The notes beneath the pieces were generated by a model. That model saw nothing but the letters and a program-made list of their open reading frames with translations. It did no database searches and was not told the origin of the DNA. This document shows, piece after piece, positions 45,355 to 53,930 of a DNA stretch of 64,000 bases; position 1 is the first letter of the stretch, and each line of letters opens with the position of its first letter. Source of the stretch: CAZFDE01 sp964517795 (GTDB lineage: Bacteria > Planctomycetota > Phycisphaerae > Sedimentisphaerales > Anaerobacaceae); NCBI GenBank assembly GCA_964517795.1, contig CAZFDE010000002.1, positions 44,285 through 108,284 on the forward strand, in the 5' to 3' direction. Both the position numbers and the translations under genes were made by a program.

Positions 45355-46902
45355 TTAATGATTGTTCCATGGGCTGTTCGTTTTATTCGGGAATCCCGGT
45401 ACGACGCCGGGTATGACTTTCGTGATCTCCTGCTGAATATCGTCGCCGAGAAGCTGACGGGGCCGAGTCATGATCTCCCGGTATTGTTGATGGGCCGCAT
45501 ATAACGCCCCATTGTCCTTATCTTCCAGCGGGTATCGCACATAAATATCCTCGCGCGTCGGCAGCGGCAAATGATACATAAAGGTTTTATGATCCGTTTG
45601 CATCACCTCTCGGATCTGTGCCAGGACCGCCTTATAGTCATCTTGACAGATTTGCGTTTCCCGCAGCATATGCTTGACGATGCCGATGTGTTCATTGTCC
45701 ATAACCGCCTGTTCGGGACAAAAGACATTCGTCCGCTCCAGCAATCCAAATGCATAATGGATATACTGGGCACCGGCCCGCGGTACGGATGAGAGAGTGA
45801 TCAGTTTTTCGACGGTGGCCTGGATTCCGGGTTCACTGGTATCCCCGACCCCGGCTGTCGAATAACACGGCAGGCCGTAGTACCGCGCCATCTGCGCACA
45901 ATCGACGTTGTAATGGTTGAATTCCGGCGCTCCGTACATATCGTTGAGATTGTCCAGCCGCGTTCGCACCGGCACCGCACCATAGAGGACCGGCGCACCG
46001 GGCGAAACAAGCTGATTCAATGCCACCCCGGCCAACAGTTCGGCGTTGATCTGCGAGACCATACCAAATTCGTCGAACGGGCCGGTCGCCCCGCCCATGG
46101 GGCAACTGGAGATCACCACCGGCACACGCCGTTTGGATATTTCGATCAGTTTTTCGGCCGTGTCGTTCACTACCTGCAGCGGACTTTTGATCACACAGGT
46201 GATAAAAGACAAAATCGGAGCCTTCTTAAAAGCGTCTTGACCACCGGCGATGATCTGACCTAACCGGATCACATCATCCAGCGCGTTCAGATCGGTCAGG
46301 CCGGCCTGGACATGTTTAGTGATATAACTGAGACTGGCCAGGAATTTATTGACATCTTTATTGCGGCCGTTAATTTCCTCGTCGCAAATATTGACGCAGC
46401 GAATGAAAAAATCCAGATTTTCAAGGTTGTCGCACAGATGAGCCGCTTTGCACAAGCGGGCGATACTGCCTTGCCGTCGAGTGAAGCCGGGCAGACTATT
46501 GTCAAAATCCACATCCAGCCAGACATTGGTCTCCGAGCCGCTGCCGAACCGCACACGCGGCTCCGATGCATCGAGGATCAGTTGGTTATCCGGATTTCGT
46601 GCGCCCAGAACAATTGTTGACGGCGCGGTCTCGAGAATTTGATCGATCAGCGACGAGGGGATCCGGATACGAACACATGCGCCGGCATCCTCAACTTTCG
46701 CTCCGGCGGCTTTGAATACCTCGGCCGCCCGCTCGTTATAGCAAAGCAAACCTGGATCCTCCAACAATTCCCGCGATACGGCGTCGACCAGTTCGACCTG
46801 TTGATCGCTGAGCCGACAATACGGGCGAACCAATACGCCCTGACGCTGCTTGATGATATTTTGCGTTTTAGATGAATCACTTTTTTTGTCGATGACGTCC
46901 AT
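45355..46902 (-). CDS. Non-pyrrolysine MttB-family methyltransferase 1
   Basis: A 515-residue member of the trimethylamine methyltransferase (MttB/COG5598) superfamily, which uses quaternary amines as methyl donors to a corrinoid protein in characterised cases (MtgB, MtpB, MtcB). The TIM-barrel part includes SSCPMGGATGPFDEFG and YSTAGVGDTSEPG, the loop that carries pyrrolysine in true MttB; here it is read by sense codons with no in-frame TAG. There is no adjacent corrinoid-binding protein. AAAGGAGACAT precedes 46902. Confidence 0.88.
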   Translation of the reverse strand: MDVIDKKSDSSKTQNIIKQRQGVLVRPYCRLSDQQVELVDAVSRELLEDPGLLCYNERAAEVFKAAGAKVEDAGACVRIRIPSSLIDQILETAPSTIVLGARNPDNQLILDASEPRVRFGSGSETNVWLDVDFDNSLPGFTRRQGSIARLCKAAHLCDNLENLDFFIRCVNICDEEINGRNKDVNKFLASLSYITKHVQAGLTDLNALDDVIRLGQIIAGGQDAFKKAPILSFITCVIKSPLQVVNDTAEKLIEISKRRVPVVISSCPMGGATGPFDEFGMVSQINAELLAGVALNQLVSPGAPVLYGAVPVRTRLDNLNDMYGAPEFNHYNVDCAQMARYYGLPCYSTAGVGDTSEPGIQATVEKLITLSSVPRAGAQYIHYAFGLLERTNVFCPEQAVMDNEHIGIVKHMLRETQICQDDYKAVLAQIREVMQTDHKTFMYHLPLPTREDIYVRYPLEDKDNGALYAAHQQYREIMTRPRQLLGDDIQQEITKVIPGVVPGFPNKTNSPWNNH

Positions 46903-46933
46903 ATGTCTCCTTTTGCTCATTGATTGTGTTCGT

Positions 46934-48172
46934 TTATGAGACGATCATTGTCTTGACCGGAACATCGGTCACAATACCGTATTGGTCCCGGATATACTGA
47001 GCCGTTATATCCGCCGACCGCAGTAATGTCTCATCGATCTCAGATTTTTCCTTTTTCAGCGCTTCGCCAAGCAACTGCCCGGCTAACCGGTCCACCGCGA
47101 ACGGGTTTTTACCGACAAGAAAGCCCAAATCGTATTTGAGCATTGGCTGCTGTTTGATATCCAGACAATCGCATCGTTCGGTTATCGCATACATATGCAT
47201 AATGTGAAGTGTATTAGACCAGCGACCGTTCATCAAGCCGATCGTATAATCCGCCATGCGGATCGGAAGGGTTTGACTGCCGCGCTGCCAATCGGAAATT
47301 TCCTCGCCGGAAAGTGTAATCGCTTTTTGAGTCAGCGCACAAACCGCCTCACATTCACCGCAGCCGATACATCGCTGCGGATCGACCGTCGGGCACGGAT
47401 CGTTTTTTCGAATTTGCAGGGCATCTTCCGGACAATGTTTGACGCATTTTCCGCAAAGGATACAGCGATCCGGATCAAAACGAGGCAGTAATGACTGGTG
47501 CATCCGCAGTTTACCGGTCAATCCGGAACAGCCCATCGCAATACTTTTAACACACCCGGCCAGACCGGCCAGACCGTGAAGGGTCAAATGCGCATTGTTG
47601 ACCACAAAATCGGCGGCCGTAAATCCGCCGGCGGCATAAAAATCACGAAATCGGTTCACCCCCTCAAGTTCCAAACGCTGCTGCTCGTCGGTAAATTCGA
47701 ACTGCCCCGGTTTACTCGTTGACGGGCGGTCGAGAACAACAAACGGCGTACCTGATTTTTTACTTTTCGACCAACCGTGTTTTTGGGCCAAACGCAGATA
47801 TTTGGACGGATTACTGTCGGGGTTTTCTTTATAGCCGCGCGGCCCCGTATAGGCCACGGTCGTATCGCCGGCGACGACACTACAAGCACCCCATTGCCTG
47901 AGAAACCGGGCGACGCCAAGCGTGTATCCCGGCTTCATCCGCGTATGACACTTCGGCTCACCAATATGCACTTTCAGCAAGGCCTGCCCGCGAACTTCAT
48001 CCTTATGAATTCGCCGGATGGCTTTTTTGAGCATATCGCTGACCAGATACGCCAAACTCGTGGGCGCACCCCATAAGTCGATGTTTTTCGCTTTAAGATA
48101 GACCACCGGCCAGGCGTCGTCGGTCCGGGTCATCTCGTCGGGTATCTGTACTGTTTTATTGTTCGATGCCAT
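46934..48172 (-). CDS. DUF362 protein with two [4Fe-4S] ferredoxin motifs
   Basis: A 412-residue protein. Residues about 20-225 match the DUF362 family (KVHIGEPKCHTRMKPGYTLGVARFL, FVVNNAHLTLHGLAGLAGCVKSIAMGCSG). Two CxxCxxCxxxC motifs at about 237-278 (CILCGKCVKHCP, CIGCGECEAVCA) bind 4Fe-4S clusters. DUF362 proteins are uncharacterised electron carriers or activators. Placed between two mttB-like genes, it could reduce or reactivate a corrinoid cofactor, analogous in role though not in sequence to RamA; this is inference. The start at 48172 lies just after the preceding stop. Confidence 0.85.
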   Translation of the reverse strand: MASNNKTVQIPDEMTRTDDAWPVVYLKAKNIDLWGAPTSLAYLVSDMLKKAIRRIHKDEVRGQALLKVHIGEPKCHTRMKPGYTLGVARFLRQWGACSVVAGDTTVAYTGPRGYKENPDSNPSKYLRLAQKHGWSKSKKSGTPFVVLDRPSTSKPGQFEFTDEQQRLELEGVNRFRDFYAAGGFTAADFVVNNAHLTLHGLAGLAGCVKSIAMGCSGLTGKLRMHQSLLPRFDPDRCILCGKCVKHCPEDALQIRKNDPCPTVDPQRCIGCGECEAVCALTQKAITLSGEEISDWQRGSQTLPIRMADYTIGLMNGRWSNTLHIMHMYAITERCDCLDIKQQPMLKYDLGFLVGKNPFAVDRLAGQLLGEALKKEKSEIDETLLRSADITAQYIRDQYGIVTDVPVKTMIVS

Positions 48173-48173
48173 A

Positions 48174-49640
48174 TTAAATCGATTGGATCTGATCAAATGT
48201 ATTCAGTATGTTTTCGCGGACGTTCGGATCAAGACAGCTTTCAGGCTGCGATTGCCTGAGATTACGAACGAACTGCCTGGCGCGGGATAACGCATCGCTG
48301 TCGGGCAAAAGCTGTTCCCGTTTATCGCGATTGGCCAGCCGGGGCATATAAAATTCGTCGCGCATATATCGGATCGTATGGTCTTCGGCAAGAAAATCTT
48401 TGGCCGGGCCCTTCTCGATCATGATCTCGGTTGCCAGCGTCTGATCGTTGACCTCGATGCCGCGCAACACCCGCTGACACATGCCCAGAATTTCGTTATC
48501 CATCACCAGCTTTTCGTAAGAAACGGTCAGGTCTTCTTCCATTAATCCGGCGATATCATGAATGTAATTCGCCCCCGACATCGCGACCAACAGACTGGAC
48601 ATCGCACTTTCATAAGCCGCCTGGATATCCACCTCCTTCGAATCCGATGTCCCGGCGGTCGAATAAAGGGGGATCGCGAAATGCTGGGCCATTTGCGATA
48701 CGGCCGCATTGATCATCGCCCGTTCGATCGGCCCGCCCAAGTGATTCATCGTTCGCAGATCCGTAATCGAACCCACACTGCCGCATATCCCCGGTGCACC
48801 TTTTTGAACGCACTGCACCAAAGCAATGCCGGCCAGTGTCTCGGCAATATGGGTCAGGACATTGCCCGCTAAGGTAATCGGAGAAGTTGTGCCGCAAATC
48901 GGCTCGGTCGGCACTACGACCGGTAATTTCTCTTTTGCCAGATAACAGGTCATCTCGCCGTAATGTTCGTCAATCTTAAAGGGGCTGATCAGCAATGTGA
49001 TAAACGAAACAAAGGGCTTGGCCTGCAGCGCCTCGGCACTGCCGGCGATCAACCGGGCCATTTCCACCACCGCTTTGCACCCCTGCATCGAATAGATCCC
49101 GCCCATTACATGCTTGGTGGTATTATCCAAGGCATAGAAAAAGCGATTCAAGTCGATATGATCGCGATTCTCAATATCATGCGGAAATACATTAATCGTG
49201 AACAAATGAATGTTTTCCAGTGCGTCAACCATCCGTGCATTAAAAATCACATCCTCAGTGGTCGAGGGACGGCGTTGACCGGTTTCGGGATCCAAAACAT
49301 AAATGGCCGTCCCGCCTGTGCCGTAGTGAACCCGATTCTTTTCCAAAACCACATCATGTTGGCCGTCCCGTGAACACAGCGTGATCGAAGACGGGTTCGA
49401 ATCGATCGCATCTTCCACCAACGATTTTGACAGTTTCACAATCCGGGTTTGCGGATTCGTATCGGCGCCGGCAGCTTTGAATGCTTCGAATGCGGTCGGC
49501 GAATTGACCTGCATCCCGGATTTGGCGAGCACGTCGAATGCCGCATCGGCAATTTTTCGAATGTCCGATTCGCTCAGGGGTTGATATAACGATGCATTCA
49601 ATCCGGGCTGTTCATGTTTCGGTTTTGGGTGTGTTGCCAT
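48174..49640 (-). CDS. Non-pyrrolysine MttB-family methyltransferase 2
   Basis: A 488-residue paralogue of the 45.4-kb protein. It contains VVPTEPICGTTSPITLAGN, PLYSTAGTSDSKEVDIQAAYES and LVMDNEILGMCQRVLRG, a close match to MtgB-like proteins. The codons after TSDSK are sense codons where pyrrolysine occurs in MttB. Presence of two divergent copies in one operon suggests two substrates or a hetero-oligomer. A GGAGG ribosome-binding site 5 nt upstream supports the start. Confidence 0.9.
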   Translation of the reverse strand: MATHPKPKHEQPGLNASLYQPLSESDIRKIADAAFDVLAKSGMQVNSPTAFEAFKAAGADTNPQTRIVKLSKSLVEDAIDSNPSSITLCSRDGQHDVVLEKNRVHYGTGGTAIYVLDPETGQRRPSTTEDVIFNARMVDALENIHLFTINVFPHDIENRDHIDLNRFFYALDNTTKHVMGGIYSMQGCKAVVEMARLIAGSAEALQAKPFVSFITLLISPFKIDEHYGEMTCYLAKEKLPVVVPTEPICGTTSPITLAGNVLTHIAETLAGIALVQCVQKGAPGICGSVGSITDLRTMNHLGGPIERAMINAAVSQMAQHFAIPLYSTAGTSDSKEVDIQAAYESAMSSLLVAMSGANYIHDIAGLMEEDLTVSYEKLVMDNEILGMCQRVLRGIEVNDQTLATEIMIEKGPAKDFLAEDHTIRYMRDEFYMPRLANRDKREQLLPDSDALSRARQFVRNLRQSQPESCLDPNVRENILNTFDQIQSI

Positions 49641-49661
49641 TCATACCTCCATGAAATTATC

Positions 49662-51020
49662 TTAAAATTTCCATTTTTCAACTAATTCGTCCGCCCCGCC
49701 GGATTGGAATATGCGAGCTGCTTGATCCGCCGGACACTCTAAGCGATCGAGGCGTTTTTCGATCGGTTCGATAAATTTTTCTTCGCCGCGGCCGCGTCGA
49801 GACAATCCCATACGGGCAATATCTACCATTTGGCCGGCGAATTGTTCCAACGATATACCGTCATGTTCGCCGTGAAGGCCGTGTTGACATGCATTATGGC
49901 GTAATTGGCGCAAGGTTTGCCAGTCATATGCCTCAAGGGCTTCTTTGGCTTGGCGGACCGCAGACACCAGCCCCAGCGTCAAGGCCGATGCGGCCAGCAG
50001 CGCATCGGGCGGCTGCTGATCATTCGCACGATTTTCGACGGTATAGTAACGCGAAATTCGGGCATTGTACCAATAACAGGAATTATGCAGATCGATATCC
50101 GATTGGTGCGGCGTCACGGATACGTCGTTCCCGTCCGGATCGACCCCGACGGCAAGCTGCTCCTGGTAATAATGATCGAAGCTGTCATATGCACTGAGGA
50201 TCAGTGGTTTGCCGTCCCGCACCGCGTACACCGGTTTAAGTTCAGCCACTGTTTGAATATAATCCTTGATATCCGCAAAGGGCTGTTCCGGAATTCCGAC
50301 CCGATTGCTGTTGGGCATCCACCAGTCCCAGAATTTCTCGGCCACACATTTATAGTCCGGATCGATTTGATTCTGCCAGATATTGGAATTGGCCATCAGG
50401 GCAATCTGAGCGCCGGAAAATCCGTTCAGCACATTCACCGCATCGATCGCCTCGTCCATCTTGATGCTGATATGCACATGCGTGGCGGCATTGACCGTGA
50501 ACATATGCATATCGTCGCCGTCGGCCTTGGCAATCCGCCGGTTCGAACCGAAAGCCTTAACCCAGGGGCTGGTTCGCCCCTTTTTCATTAACAAATCTTT
50601 GCTCGGCGGGGTAACCGGATGGATTCCGTAGCACAAAAAGGCCACGTTTTGCTGTTGGCAAAACGGCATCAGGGTTTGGCGAAGCTGCGCGATCTGTTCT
50701 TGCAGATGATGCAGGTCCCCGACATGAGCCATGGAAAACTCAGCCTTGCAATAGCCCGTTTCGCAACCGGCAACGGTATCATTGAGCGGGCCTTGGGTCT
50801 TGGCGCCAATCACGCGGCCGGTCATTTTATCCTCGACCGGCTGCCAACCGTTCGATACCAAATAATCCCACAAAGCACAAACCACCTCAAAATCGACCGC
50901 ACTGCCGTCCGGATTAACCAGCGGGAATTTCAATTCCGCGCCGATCCGCCGCTGCCCGGATGTCTGCCGGGCCAATGCGTTTTCAAATCCTTCGACAAAA
51001 TAGTCATAAATGGTATCCAT
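49662..51020 (-). CDS. GCS2-type carboxylate-amine ligase (glutamate-cysteine ligase-like)
   Basis: A 452-residue protein of the plant/alphaproteobacterial-type glutamate-cysteine ligase superfamily (GCS2, glutamine-synthetase fold). RRIGAELKFPLVN at the N-terminus, TGYCKAEFSMAH, CYGIHPVTPP and VNAATHVHISI are conserved ATP/glutamate-binding regions. Family members ligate glutamate or another acid through the gamma-carboxyl. The true substrate may not be cysteine, since the gene sits in an amine-metabolism operon beside proA. No glutathione synthetase is adjacent. Confidence 0.82.
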   Translation of the reverse strand: MDTIYDYFVEGFENALARQTSGQRRIGAELKFPLVNPDGSAVDFEVVCALWDYLVSNGWQPVEDKMTGRVIGAKTQGPLNDTVAGCETGYCKAEFSMAHVGDLHHLQEQIAQLRQTLMPFCQQQNVAFLCYGIHPVTPPSKDLLMKKGRTSPWVKAFGSNRRIAKADGDDMHMFTVNAATHVHISIKMDEAIDAVNVLNGFSGAQIALMANSNIWQNQIDPDYKCVAEKFWDWWMPNSNRVGIPEQPFADIKDYIQTVAELKPVYAVRDGKPLILSAYDSFDHYYQEQLAVGVDPDGNDVSVTPHQSDIDLHNSCYWYNARISRYYTVENRANDQQPPDALLAASALTLGLVSAVRQAKEALEAYDWQTLRQLRHNACQHGLHGEHDGISLEQFAGQMVDIARMGLSRRGRGEEKFIEPIEKRLDRLECPADQAARIFQSGGADELVEKWKF

Positions 51021-51030
51021 TGTTGACCAC

Positions 51031-52305
51031 CTATTCGTTTGCAGATTCCTTAATAAATGTTTTCGGGTCGCCCATCACATGGCCCTCGCCGCGGATCACG
51101 AATTTATAACTGGTCAACTCTTCCAGTCCCATTGGCCCGCGAGCATGAAGTTTATCCGTCGAGATGCCGATTTCCGCACCCATGCCCAGCGATTCGCCGT
51201 CACAGAACATTGTCGAGGCATTGACCAGAACGACCCCCGAATCGACTCCCTGAGTGAATGCGGCCGCATGTGACGGATCATCCGTCACAATCGTATCGGT
51301 ATGGTGCGAACCATAGGTATTGATATGCGCGATCGCCGCGTTGACATCGGCAACTACGCGAATGGAAACAATATGGTCCAGATACTCGGTTTGCCAGTCC
51401 GCTTGTTTAGCGGGTTCGACATCCTTGGCGATGGATCGGGTCTTTTCGCAGCCCTTGACCGTAACGCCGCATTCTGCGAACGCCTTGACAATCGCAGGGA
51501 TGTTATCCAGCATCTGCTGGGATACCAATAAGGTCTCCATCGCATTGCACACCTCCGGCATCAGGCATTTCGAATCCAACGCAATGTCGATCCCCTTTTG
51601 CAGATCATCGAATTGATCGAGATAAACATGGCAGATGCCGCTGTAATGTTTGATCACCGGGATTTTCGATTGTTGACTGACCGCTTCGATCAACCCTTTG
51701 CCCCCGCGCGGAATGACCATATCAATATCGTTTTCTAAATTCAACAGTTCGCCGATATCCTCATGTGAGCCGCTGATGATCTGGATCGCTTCGGCGGGCA
51801 GTCCCGCCTCGGTAAGCGATTCCTGCCAGAGAGTTCCCAACAATTCGTTACATCGCTTCGCTTCCGAACCGCCTCTGAGAATCGCGGCATTGCCGGATTT
51901 CAGGCAGAACGCTCCGGCGTTGACAGTCACATGCGGCCGCGCTTCATAAATCATTAAAATAACACCGATCGGTACACGAACCCGTGCAAATTCCATTCCG
52001 TTTTCTGTTCGTCCGGTGCGAAACGATTGGCCGACCGGATCCTCCAGGGCTTCGATCTTTTTCAGCGATCGAATGCGCCCGTCGATCTTGGCTTCGCTGA
52101 AGTGCAACCGATCGATCATATGGGCGGACAAACCGTTCTTCACGGCCGTATTCATATCGGCTTGATTGGCGGACAATATCGCGTTTTTCCGGGCCGCCAG
52201 CTTCTCGGCCATTTGGCCAATCGCTGTGTTTTTCTGTTCGGTTGTTGCTGTGGCAATGATTTCGTATGCCTTCGTTGCTGCCTGTGCAATTGTATTAACG
52301 TTCAA
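51031..52305 (-). CDS. proA: Gamma-glutamyl phosphate reductase
   Basis: A 424-residue aldehyde-dehydrogenase-fold enzyme that makes glutamate-5-semialdehyde. FARVRVPIGVILMIYEARPHVTV, NAAILRGGSEA and SKCLMPEVCNAMETLLV (catalytic Cys) are intact, with the C-terminal GPMGLEELTSYK motif. The start codon is TTG, 5 nt after GAGGA. No proB kinase is adjacent. It leads the operon with the GCS2-like ligase, mttB-like and opuC genes, so it may serve a dedicated pathway rather than housekeeping proline synthesis. Confidence 0.95.
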   Translation of the reverse strand: MNVNTIAQAATKAYEIIATATTEQKNTAIGQMAEKLAARKNAILSANQADMNTAVKNGLSAHMIDRLHFSEAKIDGRIRSLKKIEALEDPVGQSFRTGRTENGMEFARVRVPIGVILMIYEARPHVTVNAGAFCLKSGNAAILRGGSEAKRCNELLGTLWQESLTEAGLPAEAIQIISGSHEDIGELLNLENDIDMVIPRGGKGLIEAVSQQSKIPVIKHYSGICHVYLDQFDDLQKGIDIALDSKCLMPEVCNAMETLLVSQQMLDNIPAIVKAFAECGVTVKGCEKTRSIAKDVEPAKQADWQTEYLDHIVSIRVVADVNAAIAHINTYGSHHTDTIVTDDPSHAAAFTQGVDSGVVLVNASTMFCDGESLGMGAEIGISTDKLHARGPMGLEELTSYKFVIRGEGHVMGDPKTFIKESANE

Positions 52306-52373
52306 AATATCCTCATAATTTTCAAATTACGTTTAATTTTACAAAGTTAAAGTGGTTGAACGGAATGCGTATT

Positions 52374-52598
52374 TCACTGCATGGCCCACAGCCATTTGCC
52401 TAATTCGATCTCAGGGCAAACACTGATGTGCAGCCCTTCGTCAAAGCAATTGAAGTGACCAAATAAACCAATATGTCTATTTACTGCTAAAATCGTATAA
52501 ATATACCGTTTCATATTATTTTTTTCCTGGATTAAAAAAACGTCGCCAATCCCCCATATATGCCGTTTTTGAGCGTTTAACAGCACATCGTGACGCAT
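52374..52598 (-). CDS. Possible small leader protein upstream of proA
   Basis: A 74-codon frame lies between a strong promoter (52607-52635) and proA. An internal ATG at 52514 with AGGA upstream would give 46 residues (MKRYIYTILAVNRHIGLFGH start). No family was recognised. As the 74-codon start lies almost at the predicted transcription start, the shorter form is more credible. It may be a small protein, a regulatory leader peptide, or not translated. Confidence 0.3.
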   Translation of the reverse strand: MRHDVLLNAQKRHIWGIGDVFLIQEKNNMKRYIYTILAVNRHIGLFGHFNCFDEGLHISVCPEIELGKWLWAMQ

Positions 52599-52606
52599 TA
52601 TAACGT

Positions 52607-52635
52607 ATTGTAACGCAAATAAACCGTAATTTCAA
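52607..52635 (-). promoter_or_regulatory. Sigma-70 promoter for the proA-mttB-opuC operon
   Basis: TTGAAA (52630-52635) and TACAAT (52607-52612) have 17-nt spacing on the minus strand. A second -10-like TTATAAT follows 10 nt later, giving a direct repeat of CGTTAYAAT. Transcription here would give a leader of nearly 300 nt before proA. Confidence 0.6.
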
Positions 52636-52649
52636 GGAATTATATTAAA

Positions 52650-52939
52650 ATCTCAACCATCGCCAATTGTCTGGATGTCACTTATGACAATCCGCTCGGT
52701 TTGACAACCGAGCCGTATACGACCCCCGTCGGCTATTATCCGTCTGCCGGTTACGGCATATATGACATGGCCGGCAACGTCCGGGAGTGGACCAGTACTG
52801 CATATTCGGGCTATCGCATGGTTCGAGGCGGCGGCTGGAATGATGTATATTTCAAATGCGAGGTAACTGGCAGTACTTTACGATTGGTGCGTATGCCAAT
52901 ACGGGTGAAATCGGCTTCCGCGTCTGCCGAATTCCCTAA
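52650..52939 (+). pseudogene. Remnant of a formylglycine-generating-enzyme (FGE/SUMF1) domain protein
   Basis: The plus strand encodes the C-terminal third of an FGE-sulfatase domain: TTPVGYYPSAGYGIYDMAGNVREW followed by YRMVRGGGWND in one frame. After about 52,860 the expected ending (YFTIGAYANTGEIGF then RVCRIP and a stop) continues in a different frame. So the sequence is both N-terminally truncated and frameshifted. Intact homologues activate Cys-type sulfatases or act as lectin-like domains. This is a decayed fragment beside the repeat at 53,002. Confidence 0.75.
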
Positions 52940-53001
52940 ACAAAGATTAGTTTTTTGATATTACAACTCTACTTTACAGGTGTGCATTAAAACTAATTAC
53001 C

Positions 53002-53042
53002 CCCCACGCCTTCCATCGGGCAGCCGCGATACCGGATCAATA
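53002..53042. repeat. Dispersed repeat, copy A
   Basis: About 41 bp running from CCCCACG to CCGCGATACCGGATCAATA. It matches copy B at 63963-64000 with a few substitutions and 3 bp of gaps. It lies between the FGE remnant and the 3' end of the NifX/MinD locus. Confidence 0.6.
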
Positions 53043-53055
53043 GTCCACTTTCCTC

Positions 53056-53122
53056 CGCCAAAAGGCGACTGGCAGTCGATTGAAAGGCAAGCGAAAGTTT
53101 ACGCTATCGTTTCTCACTGCCT
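53056..53122 (-). terminator. Cluster of hairpins at the end of the NifX/MinD operon
   Basis: Directly after the thioesterase stop (minus strand) three inverted repeats occur: one built on AGCG/CGCT (about 53082-53122), then CGACTG-G-CAGTCG (53066-53078) and CGCC-AAAA-GGCG (53056-53067). The last two overlap by 2 bp. No long T-run follows, so termination efficiency is uncertain, but the location fits the end of the long operon. Confidence 0.4.
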
Positions 53123-53576
53123 ATGGCTCCGGGGCATTTACTAAATCGGGTTTATTCACGAACTTACCCTCGGCAATGGCTTTGACCTGGCCATCCTGAA
53201 CGATTTCAGCCTCCATCATATAGAGTGTATTTGAATGATGGGTGACCCAGGCTTTGACTATCGCATTTTTCTGAAGCTGCAGAGTCTGTTTGAATCGTAT
53301 CTTCAACTCGGCAGTAACGCCGCGAATACCTTTGGCAAAAAGGCAATTGCCCATCGCACAGTCACAAATCGCTGAAATAACCCCCCCATGGGGAATTCCT
53401 TTATACCCCCCAGTCCACGGCTGCAGTTGAAATTTTGAAACAACACAATCGCCGTCTTGGTCATAGTCAAATGTCAAATGCAATCCATGGGGATTTGAAG
53501 AGCCGCAGACAAAACAATCCGAATGAACCGATTCTCGCAATTGAATTCGACCCAAATGCTGTGTATTAATGGTCAC
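53121..53576 (-). CDS. PaaI-type hotdog-fold thioesterase
   Basis: A 151-residue single-domain hotdog protein. The family motif is seen in GIPHGGVISAICDCAMG, with SDCFVCGSSNPHGLHL at the N-terminus. PaaI-like proteins hydrolyse acyl-CoA thioesters; the substrate here is unknown. It overlaps the preceding NifX-type gene by 11 nt and is the last gene of the operon. Similar thioesterases are often found next to NifX-family/Mrp genes in anaerobes. Confidence 0.88.
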   Translation of the reverse strand: MTINTQHLGRIQLRESVHSDCFVCGSSNPHGLHLTFDYDQDGDCVVSKFQLQPWTGGYKGIPHGGVISAICDCAMGNCLFAKGIRGVTAELKIRFKQTLQLQKNAIVKAWVTHHSNTLYMMEAEIVQDGQVKAIAEGKFVNKPDLVNAPEP

Positions 53577-53904
53577 AGATATTGTCCCCTGTCTCTAAGG
53601 TGTCTTGAGTAAATGCAGATACAAGCGCTTCAGGTGTACTGGATGGCGCCCCAACAACAACGTTAATGCCATTTTGAGCAAAAAGCTGCTGAGCCCGCTG
53701 CCCCATGCCGCCTGCGATAATAACATTGACACCTAAGCCATGAAGCCATTGCGGCAGGACACCCGGTGCATGAGCGGGTGGCGTTTCATCATTTCTGGTG
53801 ATTATCTGTTTGCTGTCATCGTCAATTTCAAAAACAGCAAACTGATCACAATGACCGAAGTGAAGACTGAGTTTTCCCTGTGCTAATGGAATTGCAATTC
53901 GCAT
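53566..53904 (-). CDS. NifX/MTH1175-family protein A
   Basis: A 112-residue protein of the dinitrogenase iron-molybdenum cofactor-binding family (PF02579, ribonuclease-H-like fold). MRIAIPLAQGKLSLHFGHCDQF is the start of the HFGHCDQF-type subgroup, and HAPGVLPQWLHGLGVNVIIAGGMG is conserved. The C-terminus NICDH may bind metal. Family members bind Fe, Mo or mixed metal-sulfur clusters. The start at 53904 follows AAAGGGAAACAG and lies 26 nt after mrp. Confidence 0.88.
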   Translation of the reverse strand: MRIAIPLAQGKLSLHFGHCDQFAVFEIDDDSKQIITRNDETPPAHAPGVLPQWLHGLGVNVIIAGGMGQRAQQLFAQNGINVVVGAPSSTPEALVSAFTQDTLETGDNICDH

Positions 53905-53930
53905 CTGTTTCCCTTTCCAAATTTTATTTC

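Noticed and set aside
45355..49640. Pyrrolysine (in-frame TAG) in the MttB-like genes
   Set aside because: Both genes read through the relevant loop with sense codons, and no pyl genes are present.
53002..53122. Integron attC site or insertion-sequence end
   Set aside because: Hairpins are present, but no integron core sites, integrase, transposase or matching terminal inverted repeats were seen.
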